DNA of 23,915 bases, from the NCBI GenBank assembly GCA_934700635.1, contig CAKUXU010000002.1:1-23915 (forward strand), in the 5' to 3' direction. Position 1 is the first letter of the stretch. Each line of letters begins with the position of its first letter. The stretch is from an uncultured Eubacteriales bacterium. GTDB taxonomy: Bacteria > Bacillota > Clostridia > Oscillospirales > Acutalibacteraceae. The translations under genes were made by a program, and so were the position numbers. Shown here piece after piece: positions 13,754 through 22,347 of this stretch. Below the pieces are notes generated by a model. That model did not search any database. It was not told the DNA's origin and saw only the letters and a program-made list of their open reading frames with translations.

Positions 13754-14011
13754 TTATTGAAACAAATGGAAATAAAGTATTATATTAACCGCTATAGCCA
13801 CTAAGAAAAAGCTGATTGCTATAGCACTTGTCCAACGTTCAAGAAAAGAGTCTATTGATCTTGAATTGTGTTTAGAAAGGAAAGTGTCTCCACTAGAGCC
13901 TGTTATTACTCCCATTGATTTTTCATGACCTTCCTGAAATAAAACTACTGCCGTTACCGCTATTGCCAAAATAATTAAAATAACTCCTAAAACAATTTCT
14001 AAAGTACTCAT
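13754..14011 (-). CDS. secG: Preprotein translocase subunit SecG
   Basis: SecG is the small accessory subunit of the SecYEG protein-conducting channel. The 85-residue product has two transmembrane helices (about 4-23 and 60-82) joined by a cytoplasmic loop with FQEG and GVITGSSGDTFLSKHNSRS, which match the family's QEGK and GSSDTFFGKNKGRS blocks. The start at 14011 is preceded by GAGGTG at 7-base spacing; a longer reading frame upstream overlaps the neighbouring gene and lacks a site. It follows the 106-residue conserved gene by 11 bases in the same operon. Confidence 0.93.
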   Translation of the reverse strand: MSTLEIVLGVILIILAIAVTAVVLFQEGHEKSMGVITGSSGDTFLSKHNSRSIDSFLERWTSAIAISFFLVAIAVNIILYFHLFQ

Positions 14012-14022
14012 TAATAAACACC

Positions 14023-14343
14023 TCACATAGAAGAATTTTCTGCTCTGTAAAGCCAAACTTGAGCAATATCCATAGCTTCATATAAACCGTTTTTTTCGCT
14101 CATCTTAACTATTTTTTTTGCATCATCAATTCCACCTTTGGTATCTACCATTGCTACGCAAACTTTCGATGCAATTTCTAAATCCTTAAAGGGTTTAGTT
14201 TCTTTAATTTCCATTTTTATTACGTATTTGTCTGTTGAATTACCGTAATAAATAATGTCCCCGCACCTTAAAAACGGTTTCCCTTTGTAAAGAAGGAACG
14301 GATTGCTTTTTGTAGCTTCAACATTTTTTTTAGTGCCTTTCAT
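14023..14343 (-). CDS. Conserved uncharacterised protein, secG neighbour
   Basis: The product of 106 residues is of a type I associate with Clostridia, but I cannot name a function. The start at 14343 is set by GAGG with a 9-base spacer. The most family-like part is PFLLYKGKPFLRCGDIIYYG followed by DKYVIKMEI, suggesting a small beta-rich N-terminal domain; the C-terminal half is mixed helical (LEIASKVCVAMVDTKGGIDDAKKIVKM...YEAMDIAQVWLYRA). It has no signal peptide or membrane segment, so it is cytoplasmic. It is the first gene of an operon with secG and has a near-consensus promoter whose -35 box lies in a palindrome. Confidence 0.7.
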   Translation of the reverse strand: MKGTKKNVEATKSNPFLLYKGKPFLRCGDIIYYGNSTDKYVIKMEIKETKPFKDLEIASKVCVAMVDTKGGIDDAKKIVKMSEKNGLYEAMDIAQVWLYRAENSSM

Positions 14344-14387
14344 ACTGAAAAACCTCACAAAAATTTAATTTGAATACCTGAGCTTTA

Positions 14388-14416
14388 ATTATATCACTTG
14401 AAATATTTTTTTTCAA
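14388..14416 (-). promoter_or_regulatory. Promoter of the 106-residue gene-secG operon
   Basis: On the minus strand, TTGAAA (14411-14416) and a consensus TATAAT (14388-14393) are separated by 17 bases. Confidence 0.8.
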
Positions 14417-14419
14417 GTG
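14395..14419. promoter_or_regulatory. Inverted repeat CACTTGAAA-N7-TTTCAAGTG over the secG promoter
   Basis: Perfect 9-base arms (14395-14403 and 14411-14419) with a 7-base spacer span the -35 box and the whole spacer of the secG-operon promoter. The arm-to-arm distance (16 bases centre to centre) suits a dimeric regulator. It could also act as a hairpin if transcribed from further upstream. Confidence 0.5.
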
Positions 14420-14511
14420 GTTTGTTCTTATTTTAGTATAAAAATTTATAAAAGTTATAATATTTTTCCTGAATTTTTTAAGTTTTACTATTTTTATGAT
14501 ATTTATATTTC

Positions 14512-14541
14512 TTGACACACAACATAGATATGTAATAAAAT
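14512..14541 (+). promoter_or_regulatory. Promoter of rny
   Basis: TTGACA (14512-14517) and TAAAAT (14536-14541) are separated by 18 bases. It gives a 5' leader of about 170 bases before the TTG start of rny. Confidence 0.75.
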
Positions 14542-14562
14542 TAATTTGAAAAGATTGAAAAC

Positions 14563-14637
14563 AAATATCTGTTAATTTTGGTTTTATCTATGCTAGGTGA
14601 TACTGGTTATAAATTCACAGCTTTAAATAAGATATTT
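14563..14637 (+). ncRNA. Structured 5' leader of rny, class unknown
   Basis: The gap between the secG operon and rny holds a foldable leader. AAATATCT (14563-14570) pairs with AGATATTT (14630-14637). Inside, GCT-ag-GTGA (14592-14600) pairs with TCAC-AGC (14615-14621). I recognise no riboswitch class. It may serve autoregulation of the RNase or nothing; the outer stem is all A/T except one G-C pair. Confidence 0.3.
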
Positions 14638-14715
14638 TTTGTGCTGATTTGGGTTTTTTTTATTTTCGGCATATAATTTTTTCTAATTTTTTTAAAACAG
14701 GAGGTAAAAAATAAT

Positions 14716-16254
14716 TTGAAAATTGTTGTATTATTGATAGCAGCTTTATGCAGTTTTTTTGCTTTTGCTTTCGGAGTACTTTACAGAAAATTTCAAGCCG
14801 AAAAGATGATCTCTTCAGCTGAAGAAGAAGCTAAAAGAATTTTAGAAGTTGCAAAGGAATTAGCTGAGACAAAGAAAAAAGAAGTTGTTCTTGAAGGAAA
14901 AGAGGAAGTACAAAAGTTTAGGATAGACACGGAAAAGGAACTTTCTGAGAGAAGGAAAGACATTCAGCATCAAGAACATAGAGTTACTCAGAGAGAAGAA
15001 AATCTTGACAGAAAAATCGAATCCTTGGAGCTTCAAGAAAAAGATATTCTTCAACGTGAAAAAGATGTTAAAGATAAGTATGCCGAAGCCGAAGACGTTA
15101 AGAAAAAACAAATGGAGATACTTCAAAAAATTTCAGGATTCACAACTCAGCAAGCAAAAAAATTTATACTTGAGAATCTAGAAAAAGATCTTATCCATGA
15201 AAAAGCAGTGAAAATAGCAATTTATGAACAAGACCTTAAAGACGATTGCGAAAAAAAAGCGAAAGATATACTTTCCAGAGCTATTCAAAGGTGTACTTGT
15301 GACTATGTTTCGGAGTCTACTATATCTGTCGTAACACTTCCAAGTGATGATATGAAAGGTAGAATAATTGGCAGAGAAGGAAGAAATATAAGGTCAATTG
15401 AAAATTTAACTGGAGTAGACCTTATAATAGACGACACACCGGAAACAATAACGCTTTCTTCTTTTGAACCTGTAAGAAGAGAAATTGCAAGGATTGCACT
15501 TGAAAGATTAGTTGCAGATGGTAGAATTCATCCAGCAAAAATTGAAGAAATGGTAGAAAAAGCCAGAGAAGACGTTGAAAGAAATATTCGTGAAGAAGGT
15601 CAGCGAGCAGTACTTGAATTTAGAATTAACAGCATACACCCAGAGCTTGTAAAGCTTTTAGGAAAACTTAAATTCAGAACCAGTTATGGTCAAAATGCTC
15701 TTAGTCATTCTATAGAAGTTGCATACATTTGCGGATCCATCGCTTCGGAAATAGGAATAGATTATTCTTTAGCTGTTCGAGCAGGACTTTTGCATGATAT
15801 AGGAAAAGCTCTCGATAAAGAAAATGAAGGATCCCATATTGAACTCGGAGTAAACGTTCTAAAAAAATATAAAGAATCCGAAGAAGTTATTCATGCAGTA
15901 CATGCTCATCACTGTGATATAGATCCAAAAACACCGCTTGCATTTGTTTTGCAAGCTGCCGACACCGCTTCTGCGGCAAGACCAGGAGCAAGACGTGAAA
16001 ACCCAGAAAATTATATAAGACGTCTTGAAAAACTAGAAGCTTTAGCATCTTCATTTCCTGGAGTCAGAAATTGTTATGCTATACAGGCTGGAAGAGAAAT
16101 AAGAGTTATGGTTAAACCAGAAGCGATAAATGATGAAGATATGATACCGCTTGCAAGAGAAATGTGCAAAAAGATTGAGTCTGAACTTGATTACCCAGGA
16201 CAAATAAAAGTCAACATAATAAGAGAAAGTAGAGCAATAGATTACGCGAAATAA
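14716..16254 (+). CDS. rny: Ribonuclease Y
   Basis: RNase Y is the membrane-bound endoribonuclease that starts mRNA decay in many Firmicutes. The 512 residues show the classic order: one N-terminal membrane helix (about 1-20), a long charged coiled coil (about 25-200), a KH RNA-binding domain with [13 protein letters not shown] near residue 215, and an HD domain with the metal pair H360-D361 ([14 protein letters not shown]). The end is also typical ([12 protein letters not shown]). The start is TTG, with AGGAGG ten bases before it; no ATG fits better, as the membrane helix begins immediately. ymdB follows after 12 bases, the order conserved in Bacillus and many Clostridia. Confidence 0.96.
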   Translation: MKIVVLLIAALCSFFAFAFGVLYRKFQAEKMISSAEEEAKRILEVAKELAETKKKEVVLEGKEEVQKFRIDTEKELSERRKDIQHQEHRVTQREENLDRKIESLELQEKDILQREKDVKDKYAEAEDVKKKQMEILQKISGFTTQQAKKFILENLEKDLIHEKAVKIAIYEQDLKDDCEKKAKDILSRAIQRCTCDYVSESTISVVTLPSDDMKGRIIGREGRNIRSIENLTGVDLIIDDTPETITLSSFEPVRREIARIALERLVADGRIHPAKIEEMVEKAREDVERNIREEGQRAVLEFRINSIHPELVKLLGKLKFRTSYGQNALSHSIEVAYICGSIASEIGIDYSLAVRAGLLHDIGKALDKENEGSHIELGVNVLKKYKESEEVIHAVHAHHCDIDPKTPLAFVLQAADTASAARPGARRENPENYIRRLEKLEALASSFPGVRNCYAIQAGREIRVMVKPEAINDEDMIPLAREMCKKIESELDYPGQIKVNIIRESRAIDYAK

Positions 16255-16266
16255 GGAGAGATTCCT

Positions 16267-17040
16267 ATGAGAATTCTTGCAATAGGAGATATTGTAGGCA
16301 AAAATGGTACAGATTTTTTGAGACCAAGACTTAAAAGAATAAAAGAAGAAAACAAAATAGATTTTGTTGTTGCAAATGCAGAAAATTCTGCAGAAGGAAA
16401 TGGTGTTCTGCCAAATGTTTGTGACGCACTTTTTGAATGTGGTGTAGACGTTATAACAGGAGGAAATCATTCTTTCAGAAGAAGAGAAATATTTCCTTAT
16501 TTAAATAATAACCATAAAATTTTAAGACCATATAATTTCCCTTCTGCTACAACTCCTGGAGTTGGATATTGTAAAGTGGATTTTAAGGATATAAAAATTG
16601 GAGTCGTAAATATTATTGGGGTTGTTTATCTTGAAAGTCTTATGTCTCCATTTGAAGCTATTGATGAAGCGATAAAAAAATGTAGTGACTGCGCTATTAA
16701 CATAGTTGACTTTCATGCCGAAGCCACTGCAGAAAAAAGAGCAATGGGATTTTATATTGACGGAAGAGTTTCAGCTATTTTTGGTACTCATACACATGTT
16801 CAAACTTCGGATGAAGAGATTTTTGAGGGAGGAACAGGGTACATTACTGATGTAGGAATGACTGGCGTTATTGATTCTGTTTTGGGTGTTAAAAAAGAGC
16901 TTTCTATAAAAAGGATGAAAAATAAAATACCTTTAAGATTTGAAAATGCTCAAGGAAAATGTAAAATGGAGTGCGTTATATTTGATATCGATGAAAAAAG
17001 CGGTAAGACAAAAAACATTGAAAGACGCAGAATAATTTAA
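16267..17040 (+). CDS. ymdB: YmdB-family metallophosphoesterase
   Basis: YmdB is a calcineurin-like phosphodiesterase; in Bacillus it hydrolyses 2',3'-cyclic nucleotides and affects biofilm formation. The 257 residues carry the metal-binding motifs in order: GDIVGKNG (residues 7-14), NAENSAEGNG, GGNHSF, FHAEATAEK and GTHTHVQTSD. The length is normal. It follows rny closely, with GGAGA before the ATG, so the two are probably co-transcribed. The link to RNase Y makes sense because RNA decay generates cyclic phosphate ends. Confidence 0.94.
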   Translation: MRILAIGDIVGKNGTDFLRPRLKRIKEENKIDFVVANAENSAEGNGVLPNVCDALFECGVDVITGGNHSFRRREIFPYLNNNHKILRPYNFPSATTPGVGYCKVDFKDIKIGVVNIIGVVYLESLMSPFEAIDEAIKKCSDCAINIVDFHAEATAEKRAMGFYIDGRVSAIFGTHTHVQTSDEEIFEGGTGYITDVGMTGVIDSVLGVKKELSIKRMKNKIPLRFENAQGKCKMECVIFDIDEKSGKTKNIERRRII

Positions 17041-17075
17041 ATTTTATGTATCTTAATTAAGGAGTGTGCTTTATA

Positions 17076-18743
17076 TTGTTAACTGGTTTACGTCTAAAAA
17101 ATGCATTTATTTCGGGTGCAAATAATATAATTAAAAACAAAGAACATGTAAATGAACTAAATATTTTTCCTGTTCCTGACGGAGACACTGGAACTAATAT
17201 GTCTATGACGATTTCAACTGCTTCTGCATCTATTTCAAAGCTTTCCGATAATGTATCTGTAGGAGAAGTTATCCGTGAGTTTGTTCCTAATTTACTTCGT
17301 GGTGCAAGAGGAAATTCAGGAGTAATTCTTTCTATACTTTTCAGGGGATTTAATAAACTTTTTTCTAATGCCGAATCGTTAACTGGTTCAGATTTCATAG
17401 ATGCTCTCGAAATAGGAGTTAAAGGCGCTTACCAAGCGGTAACAAAACCGACTGAAGGTACAATGCTAACTGTTGCCAGAGTTGCATATGAAAAAGGTAA
17501 AGAAGCTCTCAAAGTAAGTAATGACTTAGTTATTGTTTGGGAACAAGTTTGTAAAGGAGCAAGAGAAGCTCTTGAACAAACACCAGAACTTTTACCTGTT
17601 TTGAAAAAAGCTGGCGTAGTTGATGCGGGAGGAAAAGGCCTCTGCCTTATATTCGAAGGGATGCTTTCGGTTTTCAAAAATAATGAAATTATAGATTGTG
17701 AATCTTTTAATAATCAAGATATAGAAAGTGATGATGCTTTTAAAAATGCAGCAGCTGAATTTGACGGAGATATAAGATTTACTTATTGCACGGAGTTTAT
17801 AGTTAAAAGAAATAGATTCTGTAAAATAGATCCTCAAAAATTAAGAGCTAGACTTCAAAAAATAGGAGATTGTGTAGTTGTTGTAAATGACGAAGATATA
17901 ATTAAAGTTCATGTACATACAGAAATGCCTGGAAAAGCATTACAAGAAGGATTAAAATTCGGCCAGCTTATAACTGTTAAAGTTGAAAATATGAAAGAAC
18001 AGCATAGACTTGCAGTCGAAGCAAGAAATGAAAAGCTCGCAAAAGAAGAAACAGACGATTTTAGTCCTAAAGGCCCTGAGGAAGAGGTGGGGTTTGTCTC
18101 TGTTGCGGCAGGAGAAGGAGTTATATCTCTTTTCAAAGAAATAGGATGCTCGAATGTTATTAGTGGCGGTCAAACAATGAATCCGAGTACGGACAGGATA
18201 GTTCAAGCTATTTTAGCAACTCCTGCAAAAACAGTTTATGTTTTTCCAAATAACAAAAATATTATTATGTCTGCACAACAAGCTACTAAACTTGTTAAAG
18301 ACAGAGAAGCAGTTATAGTTCCTACTAAAACCATTCCTCAAGGTATCTCTGCTATGCTTTCTTTCGACGCAGATATGAGCAAAGAAAAAAATTTAGAAAA
18401 TATGGTTAAAGTTTCATCAAGAGTTAAAACAGGTCAAATAACTTTTGCTGCAAGAGATTCTGAATTCGGAGGATTCAAAATTAAAGAAAATGATATTTTA
18501 GCTCTTTCCGATGGAAAGCTTGTATTTAATGAAAAAGATCCTATTAAAGCAGTTGTTAAATTAGCAAAATCAATGGTTACAAAAGATTCTGAATTTATGA
18601 CTCTTATTTATGGAGATGCAGTAAGTCTTAAACAAGCTCAGGCTGCTCAAAGTATGATAGAATCAGCTGTTAAAAATGATATTGAAATTAATTTAGTAAA
18701 TGGCGGTCAACCTATTTATCATTTTATTATTTCTGTTGAGTAG
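17076..18743 (+). CDS. fakA: DAK-domain protein, FakA/YloV-type fatty acid kinase subunit
   Basis: FakA is the ATP-binding subunit of the fatty acid kinase that, with a FakB carrier, phosphorylates free fatty acids for phospholipid synthesis. The TTG at 17076 is preferred to an upstream GTG at 17064, because AAGGAG (17059-17064) overlaps that GTG; this gives 555 residues beginning MLTGLRLKNAFISGANN. The N-terminal DAK2/DhaL domain shows FPVPDGDTGTNMSMT with Mg ligands D35 and D37 and N41, then RGARGNSGVILS and DAGGKGL. A middle domain carries the conserved GDCVVVVNDEDIIKVHVHT stretch. The C-terminal DAK1-like (DegV-related) domain includes GGQTMNPSTD and VFPNNKNIIMSAQQA. No asp23-like or fakB gene is adjacent. 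A general DAK-family label is certain; the fatty acid role is inferred from architecture. Confidence 0.88.
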   Translation: MLTGLRLKNAFISGANNIIKNKEHVNELNIFPVPDGDTGTNMSMTISTASASISKLSDNVSVGEVIREFVPNLLRGARGNSGVILSILFRGFNKLFSNAESLTGSDFIDALEIGVKGAYQAVTKPTEGTMLTVARVAYEKGKEALKVSNDLVIVWEQVCKGAREALEQTPELLPVLKKAGVVDAGGKGLCLIFEGMLSVFKNNEIIDCESFNNQDIESDDAFKNAAAEFDGDIRFTYCTEFIVKRNRFCKIDPQKLRARLQKIGDCVVVVNDEDIIKVHVHTEMPGKALQEGLKFGQLITVKVENMKEQHRLAVEARNEKLAKEETDDFSPKGPEEEVGFVSVAAGEGVISLFKEIGCSNVISGGQTMNPSTDRIVQAILATPAKTVYVFPNNKNIIMSAQQATKLVKDREAVIVPTKTIPQGISAMLSFDADMSKEKNLENMVKVSSRVKTGQITFAARDSEFGGFKIKENDILALSDGKLVFNEKDPIKAVVKLAKSMVTKDSEFMTLIYGDAVSLKQAQAAQSMIESAVKNDIEINLVNGGQPIYHFIISVE

Positions 18744-18793
18744 TTAAATTAATCTTATGTGTTCAAAAGTAACTTTTGGAAAGGTAGATGGAA

Positions 18794-19774
18794 ATGAAGT
18801 TTAGTAAAAAAATTGTTTTTACATGTTGTATGCTGTTGTCAGTGATTTTTGGAATTATGGGAGTATTCAAAGCTTTTGGAAGTAGTAAACCTGTTAATTC
18901 CAATAGTTGCGAAACTGATATTCCAATAGCAATGGCTCTTGACGATAATTACCTGTATCCAACTATAGTAGCAATGACTTCAATTCTTGAAAATGCCGAT
19001 TCTAACACAAAATACGATTTTTATATTATGCATCCAGCAGAATTTAAATCGGAAAATAAAAATAAGCTCAAAAGTTTTGAAAAGAAATATGAAAAATGCA
19101 AAGTAAATATTATCGATATGGGTAATGATTATAAAGATGCAAATAGTACCGGTCTTGCTACACCGACTTACTATAGACTTTCTCTTTCGGAGCTTTTACC
19201 AAAAGTTGATAAGATATTATGGCTTGATGGGGATGTATTGGTTTTTAAGGACTTAAAAGAAATGTACAATTTAAATATGGAAGGAATTTATTACCGTGGT
19301 TTCTTAGATTTAAATGTGAATGGTTTTAATAGTTTTAATCTTCCTGAAAGCCAGGGAATATGTGCAGGCGTAATGTTAGTTAATCTTTCAAAGCTTCGTG
19401 AAGATAATATGGTTATGAAATTCAAACAATTCATTAAAGAAAATAATAATAGTCTGTATAAGCACGACCAAACCGTTATAAATATTATATGCCATGATAA
19501 AATAGGAATTCTTCCTCCGCAATTTGGTATGTTCAATTTTTACACTAATGCTGAAAATGCAAAATCATATTCCGATAAGCTTACAGGGTCTAACAAATAC
19601 AGCTATGAAGACATGTATAATGGATTTAATAACCTTACTGTTTTGCATTGCGTAGATAAACCTTGGGTACGATTTTACGAAGCACCTTTTGGAAACAAAT
19701 GGTGGGATTATGCTAATAAAAGCGATTTTTATAATGAAATATCTAATAATTATAAATTTTCAGCTAAGGAATAA
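18794..19774 (+). CDS. GT8-family glycosyltransferase with N-terminal signal or anchor
   Basis: The enzyme should transfer a sugar, usually glucose or galactose, from a nucleotide sugar. ATG 18794 is chosen over ATG 18788 because GGAAAGG (18778-18784) lies 9 bases before it. The 326 residues include the GT8 features IPIAMALDDNYLYPTIVAM, TPTYYRLSLSELLP, the metal-binding DGD (145-147) in LWLDGDVLVF, AGVMLVNLSKLR, KHDQTVIN and the C-terminal LHCVDKPW. Unlike normal cytoplasmic GT8 enzymes, it opens with basic residues and a hydrophobic stretch (about 7-26) followed by AFGSSKP, i.e. a signal peptide or anchor that would place the catalytic domain outside the membrane. Nucleotide sugars are scarce there, so the site of action is unclear; a lipid-linked donor or a function inside another cell are possible guesses. 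It lies between housekeeping genes, without a clear promoter of its own. Confidence 0.85.
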   Translation: MKFSKKIVFTCCMLLSVIFGIMGVFKAFGSSKPVNSNSCETDIPIAMALDDNYLYPTIVAMTSILENADSNTKYDFYIMHPAEFKSENKNKLKSFEKKYEKCKVNIIDMGNDYKDANSTGLATPTYYRLSLSELLPKVDKILWLDGDVLVFKDLKEMYNLNMEGIYYRGFLDLNVNGFNSFNLPESQGICAGVMLVNLSKLREDNMVMKFKQFIKENNNSLYKHDQTVINIICHDKIGILPPQFGMFNFYTNAENAKSYSDKLTGSNKYSYEDMYNGFNNLTVLHCVDKPWVRFYEAPFGNKWWDYANKSDFYNEISNNYKFSAKE

Positions 19775-19784
19775 TATCTATTTC

Positions 19785-19845
19785 TCACGGCAGGAGGTAT
19801 AGGATGTAAGTCTAGTACCGTAGGGTAGACGGGAATTTACACATT
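19785..19845 (+). ncRNA. Compact structured element with start-stop unit before recG
   Basis: This stretch is visibly richer in G and C than its flanks. AGGAGG (19792-19797) is followed after 6 bases by ATG-TAA (19804-19809), a perfect start-stop unit. TGTAA (19805-19809) can pair with TTACA (19837-19841), and GTCTA (19810-19814) with TAGAC (19826-19830). ACGG (19787-19790) can pair with CCGT in the hairpin loop (19818-19821), making a possible pseudoknot around the ribosome binding site. I recognise no known RNA class. Confidence 0.4.
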
Positions 19846-19911
19846 TAAAAAAATACAATTTGAATAGCAATTAAAAAATAGCATTAGTTTTTGGATTTTT
19901 AGGAGTTAAAA

Positions 19912-21933
19912 ATGGATGTCAATTTACTAAAGGGTGTTGGAGAAAAAACTTCTTTAATGCTAAAAAAATTGGGAATAGAAACCATTGAAGACTTAGTTAA
20001 GTTTTATCCGAAAAGATATGAAGACTGGAGTAATCAAATTAAATTAAGTGAAGCAGTCGGAAAACAATCGTCTTGTATTAAAGTTAAAATATTATCTAAG
20101 CTTATGCCAGTAAGATTAGGTAGCGGTAAGTTGCTTTTTAAGCTTGCCGCTACTGACGGACTTGAAAAGGCAGAGCTCCTTTTTTTTAATGATTTTTATT
20201 CTTATAAAAAATTTGAAATAGAAAAAGAATACGTAGTCATGGGAAAAGTAACTTTTTCTTTTGGAAAATATCAAATATCTTCTGTTAAAGTAAATGAATC
20301 ATGTCAAGATCTTATACCTATATATCATCAAGTTAAAGGAATTAGCTCGAAAAAAATCTCTTCATTAATTAAAAATGCATTTGAAAAAATTAATTTTGAT
20401 AATGAAATTTTTCCGAAAAAGTTTTTGGAGGAAAATAATTTATGTTCTATAAATTTCGCAATAGAGAATATACATTTTCCTTCCTCGAAAGATTTTTTAA
20501 GTATTGCAAGAAATAGAATTATATTTGAAGAGTTTTTCCTTTACTATTTGAATATGAAATCAATAAAAAACAAAGCGAAGCATTCAACTGAAATTTTTGT
20601 TAAAAAAGATTTTTCCGAAGAGTTTTATAAACTTTTACCATTTGAATTAACGGAATATCAAAAAAACTCTATACAAGAGTGCTTAAATGATATGAATTCT
20701 GGTCTTTCGATGAACAGATTACTTCAAGGAGATGTAGGATCAGGTAAAACAGCGGTCGCAGCAGGTATTTCTTATACTGTCTCAAAGAACGGTTATCAGG
20801 TTGCGTTTATGGCTCCGACCGAATTGCTTGCTGTTCAGCATTATAAAACTCTTTCCGATTTTTTTAAAAATTCAGATGTAACAGTAGAGCTTGTTCATGG
20901 GTCACTTAAAACTAAGGAAAAAAATATTTCTTATGAAAATGTATCATCTGGAAACAAAAAAATAATTGTAGGAACTCATGCTCTTATTTCCGAAAAATTA
21001 AAGTTCAAAAATTTGGGTCTTATTATAACAGACGAGCAGCATAGATTTGGGGTAAATCAAAGAGGTAAACTTACAAAAAAAGGAGAATTTCCTCATGTTC
21101 TTGTTATGTCTGCAACACCTATACCAAGAACACTTGCAATGATTGTTTATGGCGACCTTGATATTTCAATTTTGCCAAGCACTTTACCAGGAAGGAAAAA
21201 AATAGATACTTACCATATTGACTCAAGTAAAAGAGAAAGAATGTATGGGTTTTTAAATAAAACTATTTCTAACGGGAATCAAGTATATATAGTGTGTGCA
21301 AGTATAGAAGAAAAAGACAGTGATGATTTAAGTGTGCAAAAGTGCCGAGAAATGCTTATTGAATATGGTTTTAAAAGCGAAGAAATTTCTATTCTACATG
21401 GTAAAATGAATTCTTCAGAAAAAGACATCATAATGAAGAATTTTATAGAAGGAAAAATAAAAATTTTAGTTGCGACAACTGTAATAGAAGTTGGTATAGA
21501 TGTTTCAAATGCAACTATTATAGTAATTGAAAATGCTGAAAGGTTTGGAATATCTCAGCTTCACCAGTTAAGAGGAAGAGTAGGGAGAGGAACTGAAAAA
21601 TCTTATTGTATACTAGTGTCGGATTCTAGAAGTAAAAATTCGTTAAGAAGATTCGATGCAATGAAAAATTCTGGAGATGGTTTTTTTCTTTCAGAAGAAG
21701 ACCTTAAAATAAGGGGCCCTGGAGATTTCTTCGGAGTTAATCAGCATGGAACTCCAAATATAAAAATATCTACATGTTGTGAAGATATACATATAGTTAA
21801 AAAAGCTCAGATATTAGCTCAGAGTTTTTCTGAGGACCTTTCAATATTGGAAGATCCTGAATATTTGAATCTTAAAAATAAGATTTTGGAAACTCAAAGT
21901 AATAAAATACAATGTGAAAGTATTATTTTTTAA
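19912..21933 (+). CDS. recG: ATP-dependent DNA helicase RecG
   Basis: RecG is a branched-DNA translocase that remodels stalled replication forks and Holliday junctions. The 673 residues show an N-terminal helix-hairpin-helix-like start (LLKGVGEKTSLMLKKLGIETIEDLVKFYPKRYED), the OB-fold wedge domain (about 50-150), and the two helicase lobes. Motifs seen: Walker A GDVGSGKT (273-280), APTELLA, Walker B DEQH (374-377), SATPIPRT, ATTVIEVGIDV, QLRGRVGRG and the C-terminal RGPGDFFGVNQHG. The length is normal. The ATG follows GGAG at normal spacing. acpS and nnrD follow closely and may be co-transcribed. The 137 bases before it hold the start-stop element. Confidence 0.95.
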   Translation: MDVNLLKGVGEKTSLMLKKLGIETIEDLVKFYPKRYEDWSNQIKLSEAVGKQSSCIKVKILSKLMPVRLGSGKLLFKLAATDGLEKAELLFFNDFYSYKKFEIEKEYVVMGKVTFSFGKYQISSVKVNESCQDLIPIYHQVKGISSKKISSLIKNAFEKINFDNEIFPKKFLEENNLCSINFAIENIHFPSSKDFLSIARNRIIFEEFFLYYLNMKSIKNKAKHSTEIFVKKDFSEEFYKLLPFELTEYQKNSIQECLNDMNSGLSMNRLLQGDVGSGKTAVAAGISYTVSKNGYQVAFMAPTELLAVQHYKTLSDFFKNSDVTVELVHGSLKTKEKNISYENVSSGNKKIIVGTHALISEKLKFKNLGLIITDEQHRFGVNQRGKLTKKGEFPHVLVMSATPIPRTLAMIVYGDLDISILPSTLPGRKKIDTYHIDSSKRERMYGFLNKTISNGNQVYIVCASIEEKDSDDLSVQKCREMLIEYGFKSEEISILHGKMNSSEKDIIMKNFIEGKIKILVATTVIEVGIDVSNATIIVIENAERFGISQLHQLRGRVGRGTEKSYCILVSDSRSKNSLRRFDAMKNSGDGFFLSEEDLKIRGPGDFFGVNQHGTPNIKISTCCEDIHIVKKAQILAQSFSEDLSILEDPEYLNLKNKILETQSNKIQCESIIF

Positions 21934-21953
21934 TTTTAAAAAGGAGCAATAAA

Positions 21954-22319
21954 GTGATTTCAACGGGAATAGACATGATTGAAATATCAAGAATAAAAAA
22001 ATCTATTAAAAGACCTGGATTTTTAAAGTTTATTTTTAGTCAAGAAGAAATAGATTTTTTTAAAGAAATAAAATTTAACGTTCAAAGCATTTCTGCAGCA
22101 TTTTGTGCTAAGGAAGCCTTTGCAAAAGCTATGGGGAGCGGTTTTAGAGGTTTTTCTTTTAAAGATGTTAATATTTTTCACGATAATTTAGGAAAACCAT
22201 ATATATCTCTTGGCGGTAATGCTAAAAAGCTTTTTTCAGATAATATACTCGAAATTTCTTTGAGTTTGACCCATACAAAAAATTATGCTTGTGCAGTAGT
22301 TGTATGTATTAATAAGTAA
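21954..22319 (+). CDS. acpS: Holo-[acyl-carrier-protein] synthase
   Basis: AcpS transfers the 4'-phosphopantetheine arm from CoA to acyl carrier protein, activating it for fatty acid synthesis. The 121 residues begin MISTGIDMIEISRIKKS with the Mg ligand D7, and carry FCAKEAFAKAMGSG with E54, both hallmark motifs. LGKPYISLGG and SLTHTKNYACAVVV complete the family pattern. The start is GTG, preceded by AAGGAG. Length and order are normal. It is followed by nnrD, a common pairing in Firmicutes. Confidence 0.95.
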   Translation: MISTGIDMIEISRIKKSIKRPGFLKFIFSQEEIDFFKEIKFNVQSISAAFCAKEAFAKAMGSGFRGFSFKDVNIFHDNLGKPYISLGGNAKKLFSDNILEISLSLTHTKNYACAVVVCINK

Positions 22320-22347
22320 TCCTTGTGATATTTGGAGGTAATTGAAA

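Noticed and set aside
18762..18784. TTCAAAAGT/ACTTTTGGAA inverted repeat near the glycosyltransferase ribosome binding site
   Set aside because: The stem is short and A/T-rich with a five-base loop, so a regulatory role cannot be supported.
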